Of a stretch of DNA of 39,468 bases, positions 16,999 through 26,320 are shown one piece after another. Under the pieces are notes generated by a model. It was given only the letters and a program-made list of their open reading frames with translations, was not told where the DNA came from and searched no databases. The position numbers and the translations under genes were made by a program. The DNA is from Anaerolineales bacterium (GTDB taxonomy: Bacteria; Chloroflexota; Anaerolineae; Anaerolineales; UBA11579): assembly GCA_021463845.1 (NCBI GenBank), contig JAJTXV010000010.1, positions 1-39,468 on the forward strand. Reading direction: 5' to 3'. The first letter of the stretch is position 1. Each line of letters begins with the position of its first letter.

Positions 16999-17964
16999 GT
17001 GCGCAAATTTCTCACTTTCATCATGGTGGCTGCCGTTCTGGCAGCTTGTTCCCCCCGCATCCAATCCACCCGCCAGCCGGTTGACCCCAACCAGGCCGGC
17101 GCCATCACCATCCCGCACAAAATGGGCGAGGCCGTCCTGCCCGGGCCGGCCCTGCGCGTCGTGGCGCTGGAATGGACCTATGTCGAGAACCTGCTGGCCC
17201 TCGGCATCCAGCCCGTCGGCGTGGCCGACATCGAGGGCTTCAACACCTGGGTCAATGTGCCCGTTGAACTTTCTGCCGACGTGGTGGATGTTGGCATGCG
17301 CGGCGAACCCGATTTTGAAACGTTGGCCGCTCTGCAGCCTGACCTCATCATCGATACCCAAATCACCGCTACCGAGTACTACGAGCAATTGAATGCAATT
17401 GCTCCAACTCTGATACTCAATCCATATCCTGATGACCCGGCCATCTCCACTTTCCAGGAGATGCAAGACAGCTTCCGCCTGCTGGGCCAGGCCACCGGGC
17501 GGAGCGATGTGGCCGAGCAAATCCTGGCTGATCTCGACGCCAGGATTGCTGATGGCCGCGCCGCCATTGCGGCCAGCGGCCACGCCGGCGAAGGCTTTGT
17601 ACTTTCGCAGATGTACTCGTGGCTTACCATGACCACGGCCCGCTTGTTCCTCGATAACGGCATGGCTACCAACATCATCGAGCAGCTAGGCTTGGAGAAT
17701 GCCTGGCAACCCGAGTTTGCCCAGTATGGCTTTACTGAGGTCGGCACCGAAGCGCTGACCGAGCTTGGCGATGTGCACTTCTTCTATGTCCTTCAGGAAG
17801 ATGATGGGCTCAACACTTCAGGTTCCTTCCAGAAGCTGTGGGACACCTTGCCCTTCGTGCAGTCTGGCAAAGCTCACCCCATTGGCGGCGACACCTGGCT
17901 GTTCGGCGGGCCGCTCTCGGCCGGCGTTCTGATTGACCGCGTAGTGGAAGCCGTCACTGAATAA
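16999..17964 (+). CDS. Ferric-siderophore ABC substrate-binding lipoprotein
   Basis: A 321-residue lipoprotein (VLAAC, Cys at residue 17) of the FecB/FhuD type III binding-protein fold. LRVVALEWTYVENLLALGIQ, QPDLIIDTQ and the FQEMQDSFRLLGQATGR helix are typical of iron-siderophore binders. It delivers ferric chelate to the permeases at 18815-20901. The GTG at 16999 is selected because AAGGAG lies 5 nt before it; another GTG 6 nt earlier would overlap that site. Its stop TAA shares a base with the ATG of the FhuF-like gene. The siderophore class cannot be told from sequence. Confidence 0.9.
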   Translation: MRKFLTFIMVAAVLAACSPRIQSTRQPVDPNQAGAITIPHKMGEAVLPGPALRVVALEWTYVENLLALGIQPVGVADIEGFNTWVNVPVELSADVVDVGMRGEPDFETLAALQPDLIIDTQITATEYYEQLNAIAPTLILNPYPDDPAISTFQEMQDSFRLLGQATGRSDVAEQILADLDARIADGRAAIAASGHAGEGFVLSQMYSWLTMTTARLFLDNGMATNIIEQLGLENAWQPEFAQYGFTEVGTEALTELGDVHFFYVLQEDDGLNTSGSFQKLWDTLPFVQSGKAHPIGGDTWLFGGPLSAGVLIDRVVEAVTE

Positions 17965-18815
17965 TGTCTGACCATCCCATCGCCCAGACCCTCGCCTTCC
18001 TGGCAGCTGCGAACGAAGACTATCGTTCGCAGCTGCTGGCTGCGCGTGATGAGCAGCCTGGCTGGCTGAGCGCCAGCCAGCTGCAAGAGTCTGCCCACCT
18101 GGCGTCGCTGCTGCAGGCCAACGGCGCCCACCACAAGGCCAGCGACCAGCAGTCGCCGGCGGCTCTGTGGTTCGGCCACTACGTATTCAATATCATGGCC
18201 GTGGCGGTCAGCTGCTACCTGGCCGCCGGCCGCGTGCCCGACCTGCGCCCCGCCTCGGTTGCTCTGCGCTTTGACGAAGATGGCGAGCCGCAGGCCATCG
18301 CCTGGGAGGGGCGCCAGTTCGCCGCCCTGGCAGGCGACCCGGCCGCGCAACACCCGGACTGCACGCCCATGCCGGATGCAGACGCGCTGCGCCTGCATCT
18401 CACCCGCCAGCTTGAGGCGCATTGCGAAGCCATCATCCTCAGCCTGCGCCAGAACTCGCGCATCGGCGTCTCGGGCTTGTGGCTGCTGGCGCGCGACTAT
18501 TACGGCTCGGCCTTCAACTGGATCGGCGAGCTGCTCGGCGATCAGGCCCGCGCGCTGCAAGAGGCGCGGGCCGCCGCGGCCCTGCCCACCCAGCTGGCCC
18601 GCCAGCGCGACTTTGTGCACATTGAGCATGTCGGGCTTAGCTACCATCTGATCGATCGCGTATCGTGCTGCCTGTACTACAAGACGGGCGAGGGGCACTA
18701 TTGCTCCAACTGCCCGCACCGCCCCATGCCAGAACGCATTGAACGCATCAAGAACTGGCTGGGTGAGCGTGCTGCGGCTGAGGCCGCGCGAACCGCCGAA
18801 ACCAGTTCGAGCTAA
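17964..18815 (+). CDS. fhuF: FhuF-like 2Fe-2S ferric-siderophore reductase
   Basis: A 283-residue cytosolic protein. The C-terminal Cys pattern C235-C236-x10-C247-x2-C250 (CCLYYK...HYCSNC) is the unusual 2Fe-2S ligand set of FhuF. The middle holds an FhuF/FcrX-like domain ([13 protein letters not shown]... and [19 protein letters not shown]). It would release iron by reducing the imported chelate. It overlaps the binding-protein stop by one base (TAATG) and has no ribosome site, so it is coupled. A 13-bp inverted repeat at 18004-18035 lies about 40 nt inside the gene and could affect coupling. Confidence 0.88.
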   Translation: MSDHPIAQTLAFLAAANEDYRSQLLAARDEQPGWLSASQLQESAHLASLLQANGAHHKASDQQSPAALWFGHYVFNIMAVAVSCYLAAGRVPDLRPASVALRFDEDGEPQAIAWEGRQFAALAGDPAAQHPDCTPMPDADALRLHLTRQLEAHCEAIILSLRQNSRIGVSGLWLLARDYYGSAFNWIGELLGDQARALQEARAAAALPTQLARQRDFVHIEHVGLSYHLIDRVSCCLYYKTGEGHYCSNCPHRPMPERIERIKNWLGERAAAEAARTAETSSS

Positions 18816-19855
18816 TGGCAAGCTCATTGTCTCGCCCTCGCCTCGTGCAGCCCGCCGAGCGCGCCAATACACTTCGCCTGCTGGCCTTTCCTCTCATGGC
18901 TGGGCTGCTCTTGCTGGTCATGGTGGCTAGCACCGCCTTCGGCGCTGCTGACATCGAGCCGCGCGTGGTGGCGCAATCTGTCACCGACTTTGACGAGACC
19001 AACACCAGCCACTTGGTCATCCGCAGCCTGCGTATGCCCCGCGCCATCACCGCCGCCCTCGTCGGCGCTTCGCTGGCCGCCGCCGGCGCCATCATGCAAG
19101 GCCTCACCCGCAACCCCCTGGCCGACTCTGGCCTGCTGGGCATCGAGGCCGGCGCCGCCCTGGCAGTGATGGTGGCGGTGCTGTATCTTGGCATCCAATC
19201 TTTGTCCGGCTTTGCCCTGTTCGCCTTTGTCGGCGCAGGCGTCAGCGGGGCCGTCGTGTACGCCATCGGTTCGGTCGGGCGCGGCGGGCCAACGCCGATC
19301 AAGCTCACCATCGCCGGCGCGGCCTTGGGCGCCACGCTGGCTTCGCTCACTGGCCTGCTGGCCATCATGCACCCGCTCAGCTACGACCAGGTGCGTTTTT
19401 GGATGGCGGGCAGCGTGGCCGGCCGCGAGATGGAGCTCATCGCGCAGGCCGCGGTGTACATCGTCTTCGGCCTCAGCCTTGCCATCCTGCTGGGCCGCCA
19501 GATCACCACCCTCTCCCTGGGCGACGATATTGCCCGCAGCCTGGGCCTTAGCGTCATCTGGATCAAGCTGGCCTCCGCCCTGGCAGTGGTGGTGCTGGCG
19601 GGTACTTCGGTGGCGCTGGCCGGGCCAATTGGCTTTGTGGGCCTTGTCGCTCCGCACGCGGTGCGCTTCTTCACCGGGCCGGATTACCGCTGGGTCATCC
19701 CGTATGCGGCGCTGCTGGGCGCCATCTTCATGGTCATCGCCGATGTGGTCGGCCGCGTGATCCTACGCCCGATGGAGCTGCCGGTCGGGCTGATGACCGC
19801 CGCCATCGGCGGGCCGATCTTCATCTACTTAGTGCGTGCCAAGGTGAAGCGCTGA
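18815..19855 (+). CDS. FecCD-family siderophore permease, first subunit
   Basis: A 346-residue BtuC/FecCD permease with about ten membrane helices. Family stretches are [46 protein letters not shown] and [14 protein letters not shown] (the coupling helix that contacts the ATPase). It overlaps the fhuF stop by one base (TAATG). It forms a heterodimer with the next gene. Assignment to ferric-siderophore transport rests on the operon and on similarity to FecC/FepD; cobalamin permeases share the fold, but FhuF argues for iron. Confidence 0.9.
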   Translation: MASSLSRPRLVQPAERANTLRLLAFPLMAGLLLLVMVASTAFGAADIEPRVVAQSVTDFDETNTSHLVIRSLRMPRAITAALVGASLAAAGAIMQGLTRNPLADSGLLGIEAGAALAVMVAVLYLGIQSLSGFALFAFVGAGVSGAVVYAIGSVGRGGPTPIKLTIAGAALGATLASLTGLLAIMHPLSYDQVRFWMAGSVAGREMELIAQAAVYIVFGLSLAILLGRQITTLSLGDDIARSLGLSVIWIKLASALAVVVLAGTSVALAGPIGFVGLVAPHAVRFFTGPDYRWVIPYAALLGAIFMVIADVVGRVILRPMELPVGLMTAAIGGPIFIYLVRAKVKR

Positions 19856-20901
19856 TGGCGCCTTGGATCGTGCTGCGCTCGCGCCGCTGGCCCTTTTCGC
19901 TGCGCCTGGATGGCCGCCTGCCGCTGGTGGCGCTCGGTGTGCTGCTGGTGACCCTGGCGGCTATGGTGCTCAACATGGGCATCGGTGAATTCAAAATTGC
20001 CCCGCTGGATGTGCTGCGCACTTTGCTGGGTTTCGACACTGGCAACCCGCAGCATGTCTTCGTGGTGCTCAATCTGCGCCTGCCGCGCATGCTGCTGGCC
20101 TGGCTGGTGGGTGCGGCCCTGGCCGTGTCGGGCAACATCGTGCAGGGCATTACGCGCAATCCGCTCGCCTCGCCTGACCTTACCGGGGTGACTGCCGGCG
20201 CCAGCCTGGCGGCGGTGTTTTTTATTGTTGTGATGCCCGGCTTGCCGCGCAACCTGCTGCCGATCGCCGCCTTTCTGGGAGCGCTGGCGGTGGCAGTGCT
20301 GCTCTACATTCTCGCCTGGCGCAATGGCGATTCGCCCATGCGCTTCATCCTCGTCGGCATCGGCCTCGAGGCCGCCCTCAGCGCCCTTATCGGCTTTGAG
20401 CTCACCTTCGGCCGCATCGATCTGGTGACCCAGGCCATGATGTGGCTGGCCGGCACGGTCTACGCCACCACCTGGACCGAGGTCTACGCTGTGCTGCCGT
20501 GGATCGGCACGGGCCTGCTGATCGCCGTACTGCTGGCGCGCCACCTGAATGCGCTCAACCTGGGCGAAGAAGTCGCCACCGGTTTGGGCGCGCCGGTCAC
20601 GCTGCAGCGCGCCATCCTGCTGCTGGTGGCGGTGGCCTTGGCGGGCGTTACGGTCACCGTGGCCGGCACGATCGGCTTCGTGGGCCTGGTGGCCCCGCAT
20701 TTAGCGCGCCGCCTGGTTGGCCCCATGCACGAGGGTTCGCAGGTCATCGCCGCCTTGGTGGGCGGCATGCTGGTCATCGTCGCCGATCTGGTGGGCCGCA
20801 CCGTCATCGCCCCCGCTGAGATTCCGTGCGGAATCATTATTGCCCTCATTGGGGCGCCTTTCTTCCTTTACTTGATCTGGAAAAACCGCGAGAGGTTCTA
20901 G
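19855..20901 (+). CDS. FecCD-family siderophore permease, second subunit
   Basis: A 348-residue permease paralogous to the preceding one: [48 protein letters not shown] and [14 protein letters not shown]. About ten membrane helices. The ATG shares a base with the previous stop (TGATG), so translation is coupled. Having two different permease genes side by side matches FecCD, FepDG and YfiZ/YfhA systems, in which both subunits are required. Confidence 0.9.
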   Translation: MAPWIVLRSRRWPFSLRLDGRLPLVALGVLLVTLAAMVLNMGIGEFKIAPLDVLRTLLGFDTGNPQHVFVVLNLRLPRMLLAWLVGAALAVSGNIVQGITRNPLASPDLTGVTAGASLAAVFFIVVMPGLPRNLLPIAAFLGALAVAVLLYILAWRNGDSPMRFILVGIGLEAALSALIGFELTFGRIDLVTQAMMWLAGTVYATTWTEVYAVLPWIGTGLLIAVLLARHLNALNLGEEVATGLGAPVTLQRAILLLVAVALAGVTVTVAGTIGFVGLVAPHLARRLVGPMHEGSQVIAALVGGMLVIVADLVGRTVIAPAEIPCGIIIALIGAPFFLYLIWKNRERF

Positions 20902-20902
20902 C

Positions 20903-21685
20903 ATGAACACATTCCTGGCAGAAAAGCTCAGCCTGGCCTACACCAGCGAGCGCATCATTGATGCGCTCGACTTGGAGATCCCGGTGGGGCAGGTGACCGC
21001 CCTGGTTGGTCCCAATGGCTGCGGCAAGTCCACCCTGTTGCGCGGCTTGGCGCGCTTGCTCAAGCCACAGGGCGGCAGCGTGCTGCTGGATGGCGCCGCC
21101 ATCCACAGCCTGCCCACTAAACAGCTGGCGCGTGAGATTGGCATCCTGCCGCAGTCTCCAGTGGCGCCGGAGGGTCTAGCGGTGCGCGAGCTGGTGGCCC
21201 AGGGCCGCTACCCGCACCAGCACTGGTTCCAGCAGTGGAGCGCCGAGGACGAGCAGGCCTTGCAGCAGGCGCTGCAGCTCACCAAGCTGCAGCCGCTGGC
21301 CGAGCGCGGCGTGGATACGCTTTCCGGCGGCCAGCGCCAGCGGGCCTGGATCGCCATGACCCTGGCGCAGGAGACCAACACCATCCTGCTCGACGAGCCG
21401 ACCACCTTCCTTGACCTGGCTCATCAGCTGGAAGTGCTGGATTTAGTTCATAATCTCAACCAGCAGGGCAAGACCATCATCCTGGTCTTGCATGACCTCA
21501 ATCATGCCGCCCGTTGCGCCGATCACATCGTGGCGTTGCACAATGGGGCGGTGGTGGCGCAGGGCACGCCCCATGAAGTCATAGTGGCGGATGTGGTCCA
21601 GCGCGTCTTTGGCGTGGAAAGTCACATTATGCACAACCCGGTCACCGGCCAGCCCATGTGCCTGCCGGTGCGGTTGGCTGGCTAA
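20903..21685 (+). CDS. Siderophore ABC transporter ATPase
   Basis: A 260-residue FecE/FepC-type ATPase with Walker [10 protein letters not shown] (about residue 37), signature [10 protein letters not shown], Walker [14 protein letters not shown] and switch [18 protein letters not shown] is a family-typical insertion of iron-siderophore ATPases. A GAGAGG site precedes the ATG, which starts 1 nt after the permease stop. It energises the FecCD pair and is the last gene of the operon; a palindromic repeat (21692-21744) follows directly. Confidence 0.93.
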   Translation: MNTFLAEKLSLAYTSERIIDALDLEIPVGQVTALVGPNGCGKSTLLRGLARLLKPQGGSVLLDGAAIHSLPTKQLAREIGILPQSPVAPEGLAVRELVAQGRYPHQHWFQQWSAEDEQALQQALQLTKLQPLAERGVDTLSGGQRQRAWIAMTLAQETNTILLDEPTTFLDLAHQLEVLDLVHNLNQQGKTIILVLHDLNHAARCADHIVALHNGAVVAQGTPHEVIVADVVQRVFGVESHIMHNPVTGQPMCLPVRLAG

Positions 21686-21691
21686 GAATCA

Positions 21692-21744
21692 GTCATTGCG
21701 AGTAGCATTCCAGCGCGCAGCGCTGGAAACGGACGAAGCAATCT
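21692..21744. repeat. Palindromic GTCATTGCGAG - CGAAGCAATCT repeat, copy 1
   Basis: GTCATTGCGAGTAG and GACGAAGCAATCT flank an 8-bp stem, TTCCAGCG/CGCTGGAA (21708-21715 with 21721-21728). It lies between converging genes. The same ends recur in three copies at 34574-34774. Confidence 0.8.
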
Positions 21745-21822
21745 GGGGCCTAGTCAATCACTTCCGCAACAAGGGCAGGTCAAGCTGCTGGACAGAACTG
21801 GATTCAGGCTGGGGTCACAGAG

Positions 21823-23328
21823 CTACTCATCCCGCGAGGGCAGGGTGTAGTAGTTGTAGACCGCTTCGCTGATGTCAGAGAATATGACGGAGATGGGGTC
21901 AAAGACCAGCTGCACCGGCTGGTAGAAAGTGATCACCAGCACATAGTCGCCGTTGGGGGTGAACACAATGCCGGCATCACTCATGACGTTGATGACTTGC
22001 GTATTGGGGTTGGTGACCCAGCCGTGTTTGTTGGCCACGCGGGTGCCTTCGGGCACGCCGGCCTGGATCAGAATGCCGATGCGGTTCTGGCTCAAGATCT
22101 CCAGCATGTCCTGGCATTCGCCCTGGGTGATCTGGTCGGGGAACACGGCCCGCAGCGCCCCGCCGCCTTCGTCGGCGCACTGGTAGATGTCTGAAAGCAG
22201 CATGCCCATGTCAGTGGGCGTGGTCTGGTTGTAGGGGTCAGGGTCCGTATTGATGTCGCTGCGCTGGCTGGCTGGCGTGCTGAAACGCTCCAGCAGCGGG
22301 GCGCCCAGGTAGAAGTAGCCGGCCAGGAAGGTGTTTTGCAGCCCCAGCTGGCGCATGTCCTCGGTGACCGTGATGGGGGCGCGCGGCCCGCCGATCACTT
22401 CGCTCATCAGGGCGTCGGTGGCCTCGTTGAGCGACTGGGCGATCATCTCGCGGAACAGCTCCTGCACCCGCGCGTCGGGCTCGGTGTCCATCGCCTTGAA
22501 GGTCGAGACCATCACCGGGATCTTCATCAGGCTGGCGGCCGTGAACGAAATGTCCGGCTGGGTGGGCAGGTTGCTGCCCAGCCTATATATAAAATGCATC
22601 TCCTGGCCGCTGGCCAGGTCTTGAAAGTAGATGTCAGCGATGCCGTCGTACCCGGCCACTTCCATGATCTGCTGCAGCTGCACTTGCAGGTTTTGCAGAT
22701 TGGGGCGGGCGGTGGCCGATTGCTGGATGGTGAGGTTGACCGTCCGCCGGGTGGGGGAAAACAGGGCGGTCTCGATCTGGCTGACCGCGCTGTCCACGTT
22801 GATGCTGGTGCCCGGTTCGCCCAGGCGGAATTGGGTGGTGCCGGCGATCGGCTGGGCCGGGCTGGGCGCCTTGTCGTAGCGCGCCGAGATCTCTTCGTTC
22901 AAATAGCGCAGCAGCAAGCCTTCAGAAAAGCTGGCGTCCAGCGGCACTTCCACGGGGTTGGACACGTTGCCCCACAAATAATCCCAGAAGCCGCCCCAAA
23001 ACGGCGAGCTGGTGCGCTGCTGGTCGGCGGCGGCGATCATGCCTTCCAGGTTCAGGCGGAACTCGGCCACGGCCGGGTCCATGTGAATGATGCTGTCGCC
23101 GTAGCGCAGCTCCACCGGCAGGTTGTAGATGCGCAGCAGGCGCTCAGCCGCCTGCTGGCGGCTGATGCCGCCCATGGGGATGCCGGCCACCACCAGGCCG
23201 GCCGGGAAGTTGGCGCGGTCACGGCTGTACAGGATGAGCTGAACGATGAGGAGAACGAGGGTGCTGATCAGCAGAAAGCTGGCAGCCAGGCGCATGAATG
23301 AAGAGCGCGGGCGAACGTAGAAACTCAT
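21823..23328 (-). CDS. Membrane-anchored beta-lactamase-like serine hydrolase
   Basis: A 501-residue protein: one N-terminal membrane helix (about 13-34), a PG_binding_4-like region starting VAGIPMGGISRQQAAERL, and a C-terminal class A beta-lactamase-like domain with catalytic SLMK (Ser266, Lys269), SLN (299-301) and KHG (434-436) in place of SxxK, SDN and KTG. Such proteins are usually D,D-peptidases or uncharacterised hydrolases rather than resistance enzymes. The start at 23328 is preferred to the ATG at 23355 because a -10-like TATACT lies between them on this strand; neither has a Shine-Dalgarno. It diverges from the proline dehydrogenase gene. Confidence 0.8.
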   Translation of the reverse strand: MSFYVRPRSSFMRLAASFLLISTLVLLIVQLILYSRDRANFPAGLVVAGIPMGGISRQQAAERLLRIYNLPVELRYGDSIIHMDPAVAEFRLNLEGMIAAADQQRTSSPFWGGFWDYLWGNVSNPVEVPLDASFSEGLLLRYLNEEISARYDKAPSPAQPIAGTTQFRLGEPGTSINVDSAVSQIETALFSPTRRTVNLTIQQSATARPNLQNLQVQLQQIMEVAGYDGIADIYFQDLASGQEMHFIYRLGSNLPTQPDISFTAASLMKIPVMVSTFKAMDTEPDARVQELFREMIAQSLNEATDALMSEVIGGPRAPITVTEDMRQLGLQNTFLAGYFYLGAPLLERFSTPASQRSDINTDPDPYNQTTPTDMGMLLSDIYQCADEGGGALRAVFPDQITQGECQDMLEILSQNRIGILIQAGVPEGTRVANKHGWVTNPNTQVINVMSDAGIVFTPNGDYVLVITFYQPVQLVFDPISVIFSDISEAVYNYYTLPSRDE

Positions 23329-23393
23329 AAGACGTGGCGAGTATATCGCATCCACCTGTGCGTGTTAGAATCCCGCGTATTAGGGTTGTATGA

Positions 23394-24389
23394 ATGCAGC
23401 CCTCCCTCCAAAAACACAACTCACATACACTCATGCTACGTAGCTTCCTTATATATCTCTCACAAGCTGATTGGGCCCGCCGTCTCATCATGAGCCTGGG
23501 TGTCTCGCGGCGCATGGCGCGCCGCTTCGTCGCCGGCGACGAGCTCTCCGACGCCCTGCATGCCGTGCGCAAGCTCAACAATGACGGCATGCTCGCCACG
23601 CTGGACCTGCTCGGCGAGCACACCGCCGATGCGGCCGCCGCCAGCGCCTCCACGGCCCGCATCATTGAGGCGGTGCAGCAGATCGCTGAAAGTGGCGTGC
23701 GCTCCGGCGTGTCCATCAAGCTGACCCAGCTGGGCCTCAAGCTCGATCTGGCCCTGGTGGAAGGCAACCTGCGCCAGATCTTGCAGGCCGCCAAGGGGCG
23801 CCAGGTCTTTGTGCGCATTGATATGGAAGATTCGCCCTGGGTGGATACCACCCTGGCGCTGTATCGCAAAATGCGCGCCGAGGGGTTTGATAATGTCGGC
23901 GTGGTGATCCAGTCTTACTTATATAGAAGCGAGGCGGATGTACTCGGCCTGATCGCCGAAGGCGCCCGCATCCGGGTCGTCAAAGGCGCCTACATGGAGC
24001 CGCCCGACCGCGCCTTCCCCGATAAGGCCGATGTGGATGCGGCCTACGACCGCCTGGCTGATTTACTCTTGCACACCGGCCACAGCCTGCCTGCCGCCGA
24101 GGGAGCAGGCGGCCCCTGGCCGCCCATGCTGGCCGTAGCCAGCCAGGACGCCGAGCGCATTGAGTTCGCCAAGCGCCATGCTGCCGAGCTCGGCATCCCC
24201 AAGGAGCAGGTCGAGTTCCAGATGCTGTTCGGCATTCGCCGTGACCTGCAGCAGTCCCTGGCCGCCGAGGGGTACCCAGTGCGCATCTACGTACCGTATG
24301 GCCGCGAGTGGTATCCCTACTTCATGCGCCGCCTGGCCGAGCGCCCGGCCAATCTGTGGTTCTTCCTGACGAATTTGGTGAGACGCTGA
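23394..24389 (+). CDS. Proline dehydrogenase
   Basis: A 331-residue FAD enzyme of the PutA/PRODH barrel family that oxidises proline to pyrroline-5-carboxylate and passes electrons to quinone. Motifs: GVSIKLTQLGLKLD, FVRIDMEDS, VGVVIQSYLYRS, RVVKGAYMEP, EFQMLFGIR and the substrate-binding YGREWYPYFMRRLAERPAN end. The start at 23394 has AGGG 8 nt upstream and a TAGAAT at 23366; however, homology begins at the in-frame ATG at 23433, which is an alternative. No P5C dehydrogenase gene is nearby. Its stop overlaps the next ATG by one base (TGATG). Confidence 0.9.
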   Translation: MQPSLQKHNSHTLMLRSFLIYLSQADWARRLIMSLGVSRRMARRFVAGDELSDALHAVRKLNNDGMLATLDLLGEHTADAAAASASTARIIEAVQQIAESGVRSGVSIKLTQLGLKLDLALVEGNLRQILQAAKGRQVFVRIDMEDSPWVDTTLALYRKMRAEGFDNVGVVIQSYLYRSEADVLGLIAEGARIRVVKGAYMEPPDRAFPDKADVDAAYDRLADLLLHTGHSLPAAEGAGGPWPPMLAVASQDAERIEFAKRHAAELGIPKEQVEFQMLFGIRRDLQQSLAAEGYPVRIYVPYGREWYPYFMRRLAERPANLWFFLTNLVRR

Positions 24390-24871
24390 TGTCTGAACTT
24401 GCCCACGAACTGGCAACCTCGCTGCGCAAGGAAGGCGAGAAGACCGTCGCTTTCTTCCGCCAGCTTTCGCCTGAGCAAATGCAGACCCGCATCTACGAAG
24501 ATGGTCTGGCCTGGAACACGCATGACCTGCTGGCCCACTTTGTGGAGGTCGAGGGCTCACTCGGCCGCATCATCCGCCGCATCGCCGAAACGGGGGAGGG
24601 AGTGCCGGCTGACTTTGACATCAACCGCTGGAACGCCCGCCATGCCACCGAGATGAGTGAGCAGCACGATGACGCCTGGCTGCTGGACGAATTCGCCCGC
24701 CGCCGCGGCGCCAACGCCGAGTGGGCGCGCAGCCTGAGCGATGAAGAGCTCGAGCGCCGCGGCCGCCACCCGGCCCTGGGTGAGACCGAGATCAAGCATA
24801 TGCTCAAACTGCTCTATATCCACTTGCTCGGCCACCAGCGCGATATCAAGCGCGCCCTCGACCTGTCATGA
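24389..24871 (+). CDS. DinB / maleylpyruvate-isomerase-like domain protein
   Basis: A 160-residue, mostly helical protein. WNTHDLLAHFVEVEGSLGRII and the C-terminal KLLYIHLLGHQRDI give spaced His residues typical of the metal-binding four-helix bundle of the DinB/MDMPI_N superfamily, whose members are thiol-dependent transferases or uncharacterised. The ATG at 24389 shares a base with the proline dehydrogenase stop, so the long N-terminal extension in the same frame is not part of the protein. It overlaps the following cupin-like gene by 4 nt (ATGA). The reaction is unknown. Confidence 0.75.
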   Translation: MSELAHELATSLRKEGEKTVAFFRQLSPEQMQTRIYEDGLAWNTHDLLAHFVEVEGSLGRIIRRIAETGEGVPADFDINRWNARHATEMSEQHDDAWLLDEFARRRGANAEWARSLSDEELERRGRHPALGETEIKHMLKLLYIHLLGHQRDIKRALDLS

Positions 24872-25296
24872 GCAGCCAGCCGCCCATCTCGGATATGCAC
24901 CTGCTGCCGCTGCAGGCCGCGCCCGACGGCGTGGTGCTGCTGCGCGAGAGTGACCATGTGCTGCGCCGCTTTGGCGAACTGGGCCTGCACAGCCTGGCGG
25001 CCGGCAGCCAGAGCGCCTACAGCCTGCGCGCCGAAGCGGACCGCGTGCTGTTCGTGATCGACGGTGCAGTTGAAGCGCGATTGCTAGACCTGCGCCCGCA
25101 GTCGCCCAGCCACGGCGTGCACGCCCGCATCAGCCTCAGCGCCAATGCGCAGGCCATGTTGGTGCCCTTCGGCGTGGCCTGCAGCCTGGCCGCCACAGAC
25201 GCGGCCCGCGTGCTGTGGCTCAGCACGCACAGCGCCGCCCACGCCGGCGATCGTGACGCCACGCCAGACGAACTTGCCCAGTTCGCCGCCAGCTGA
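24868..25296 (+). CDS. Cupin-like protein, unknown function
   Basis: A 142-residue protein whose pattern of alternating hydrophobic strands, a VLFVIDGAVEARLLDLRP turn and an ISLSANAQAMLVPFGVACSL stretch resembles a single-domain cupin (RmlC-like jelly roll). The usual cupin metal ligands (HxH...E...H) are not visible, so it may be a non-catalytic or sugar-epimerase-like member. It starts within the DinB-like gene (ATGA overlap) and ends 4 nt before the prenyltransferase GTG, so all are translated together. The function is not known. Confidence 0.6.
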   Translation: MSSQPPISDMHLLPLQAAPDGVVLLRESDHVLRRFGELGLHSLAAGSQSAYSLRAEADRVLFVIDGAVEARLLDLRPQSPSHGVHARISLSANAQAMLVPFGVACSLAATDAARVLWLSTHSAAHAGDRDATPDELAQFAAS

Positions 25297-25300
25297 GCTC

Positions 25301-26218
25301 GTGAACAAGAACCCACTGCTCTTATTCCTGCGCCTCTCCCGCCCCTGGTTTCTCCTGGGCGGCTTTCTCTTTTATTTTCTCGGTGCCGGCATTGCCCGCT
25401 ACCTTGGGCACGAATTGGATTGGAACGTGGTGCTGGCCGGCCAGATCTGGGTCAGCGCCATGCAGCTGTGCGTGCACTATCTCAACGAATACTTTGACCA
25501 CCCCAACGATGCCAACCACGTCAGCCGCACGCTGTTCAGCGGCGGCAGCGGCGCGCTGGGGCAGGGCGAGGGCCAGCTGCGCCCGCAGGTGGCCCTGGTG
25601 GCGGCCGGCACCGCGCTGGCCCTGGTGGCGGCCGCTACCAATGTGCTGGCCCGCGCCGGCAGCCTCAACAGTATGGTGCTGCTGATCATGGCCCTCATCT
25701 TCTTCGGCGCCTTCTTTTACTCTGTGCCGCCCGTGCGCCTGGCCACCAGCGGCTACGGCGAGTTGAGCACCGCCATTGTGCTGGCCGCCCTGGTGCCGGC
25801 CCTCGGCTTCAGCCTGCAGAGCAGTGCCATGCACCGTCTGCTGGCCATGAGCACCTTCCCGCTGGTCGTGCTCACCATGGCCTCAATGCTCTCGCTGGAG
25901 TTTGCCGACTATGCGCAGGACCTGCGCACCCGCAAGCTGACCCTGTTCGTACGCGTGGGCTGGGAGCAGGCGCTGCGCCTGCATCACATCCTGGTGACGG
26001 CCGGGTACGCGCTCATGCTGGGCGCCCTGGCCGCCGGGCTGCCGGCCGCCATCGGCGTCCCGCCGCTGTTCAGCCTGCCGCTGGCCGGGCTGCAGGTCTG
26101 GTACATGCAACGCATCGGCCAGGGGCTCAAGCCCAACTGGCTGGCCGTCACCTTCAATGGCATGGCCTTCACCTTCCTCAGCGCGTATCTGTTGGCGCAA
26201 GGGTTCTGGACGAGATGA
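25301..26218 (+). CDS. UbiA-type prenyltransferase
   Basis: A 305-residue membrane protein with eight to nine helices. The first Asp-rich motif is N62-EYFD-HPND (residues 62-70) and the second is DYAQDLRTRK, the two Mg-diphosphate sites of UbiA enzymes such as MenA, UbiA and chlorophyll synthase. It would attach a prenyl chain to an aromatic acceptor; MenA-like menaquinone synthesis is plausible, since proline dehydrogenase and cytochrome oxidase both use or connect to quinones, but no other men gene is here. GTG at 25301 is taken as start, 4 nt after the cupin-like gene; upstream in-frame sequence is a shadow of that gene. Confidence 0.8.
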   Translation: MNKNPLLLFLRLSRPWFLLGGFLFYFLGAGIARYLGHELDWNVVLAGQIWVSAMQLCVHYLNEYFDHPNDANHVSRTLFSGGSGALGQGEGQLRPQVALVAAGTALALVAAATNVLARAGSLNSMVLLIMALIFFGAFFYSVPPVRLATSGYGELSTAIVLAALVPALGFSLQSSAMHRLLAMSTFPLVVLTMASMLSLEFADYAQDLRTRKLTLFVRVGWEQALRLHHILVTAGYALMLGALAAGLPAAIGVPPLFSLPLAGLQVWYMQRIGQGLKPNWLAVTFNGMAFTFLSAYLLAQGFWTR

Positions 26219-26233
26219 AAAACATAGAGACTA

Positions 26234-26290
26234 GAGAGTGGAGATTGGTAGCAAGTAATCTCTAATCTCTCCTCTCCAATCTCCACTCTC
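26234..26290. repeat. 15-bp perfect inverted repeat upstream of bcp
   Basis: GAGAGTGGAGATTGG (26234-26248) pairs with its exact complement at 26276-26290 around 27 nt of TCTCTAATCTCT-like sequence. It is AT-rich compared with the flanks and is probably a small dispersed element. TATAAT at 26297-26302, right after it, may be the bcp promoter -10. Confidence 0.7.
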
Positions 26291-26320
26291 AATCACTATA
26301 ATTCCCCCAAGGAGATAACC

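Noticed and set aside
22336-23301. 321-residue plus-strand frame opposite the serine hydrolase
   Set aside because: The catalytic SxxK, SxN and KHG motifs are on the minus strand; the plus frame has no family features.
21823-23328. True beta-lactamase conferring resistance
   Set aside because: It has an N-terminal membrane anchor, a PG_binding_4-like part and altered SDN/KTG motifs, closer to cell-wall hydrolases.
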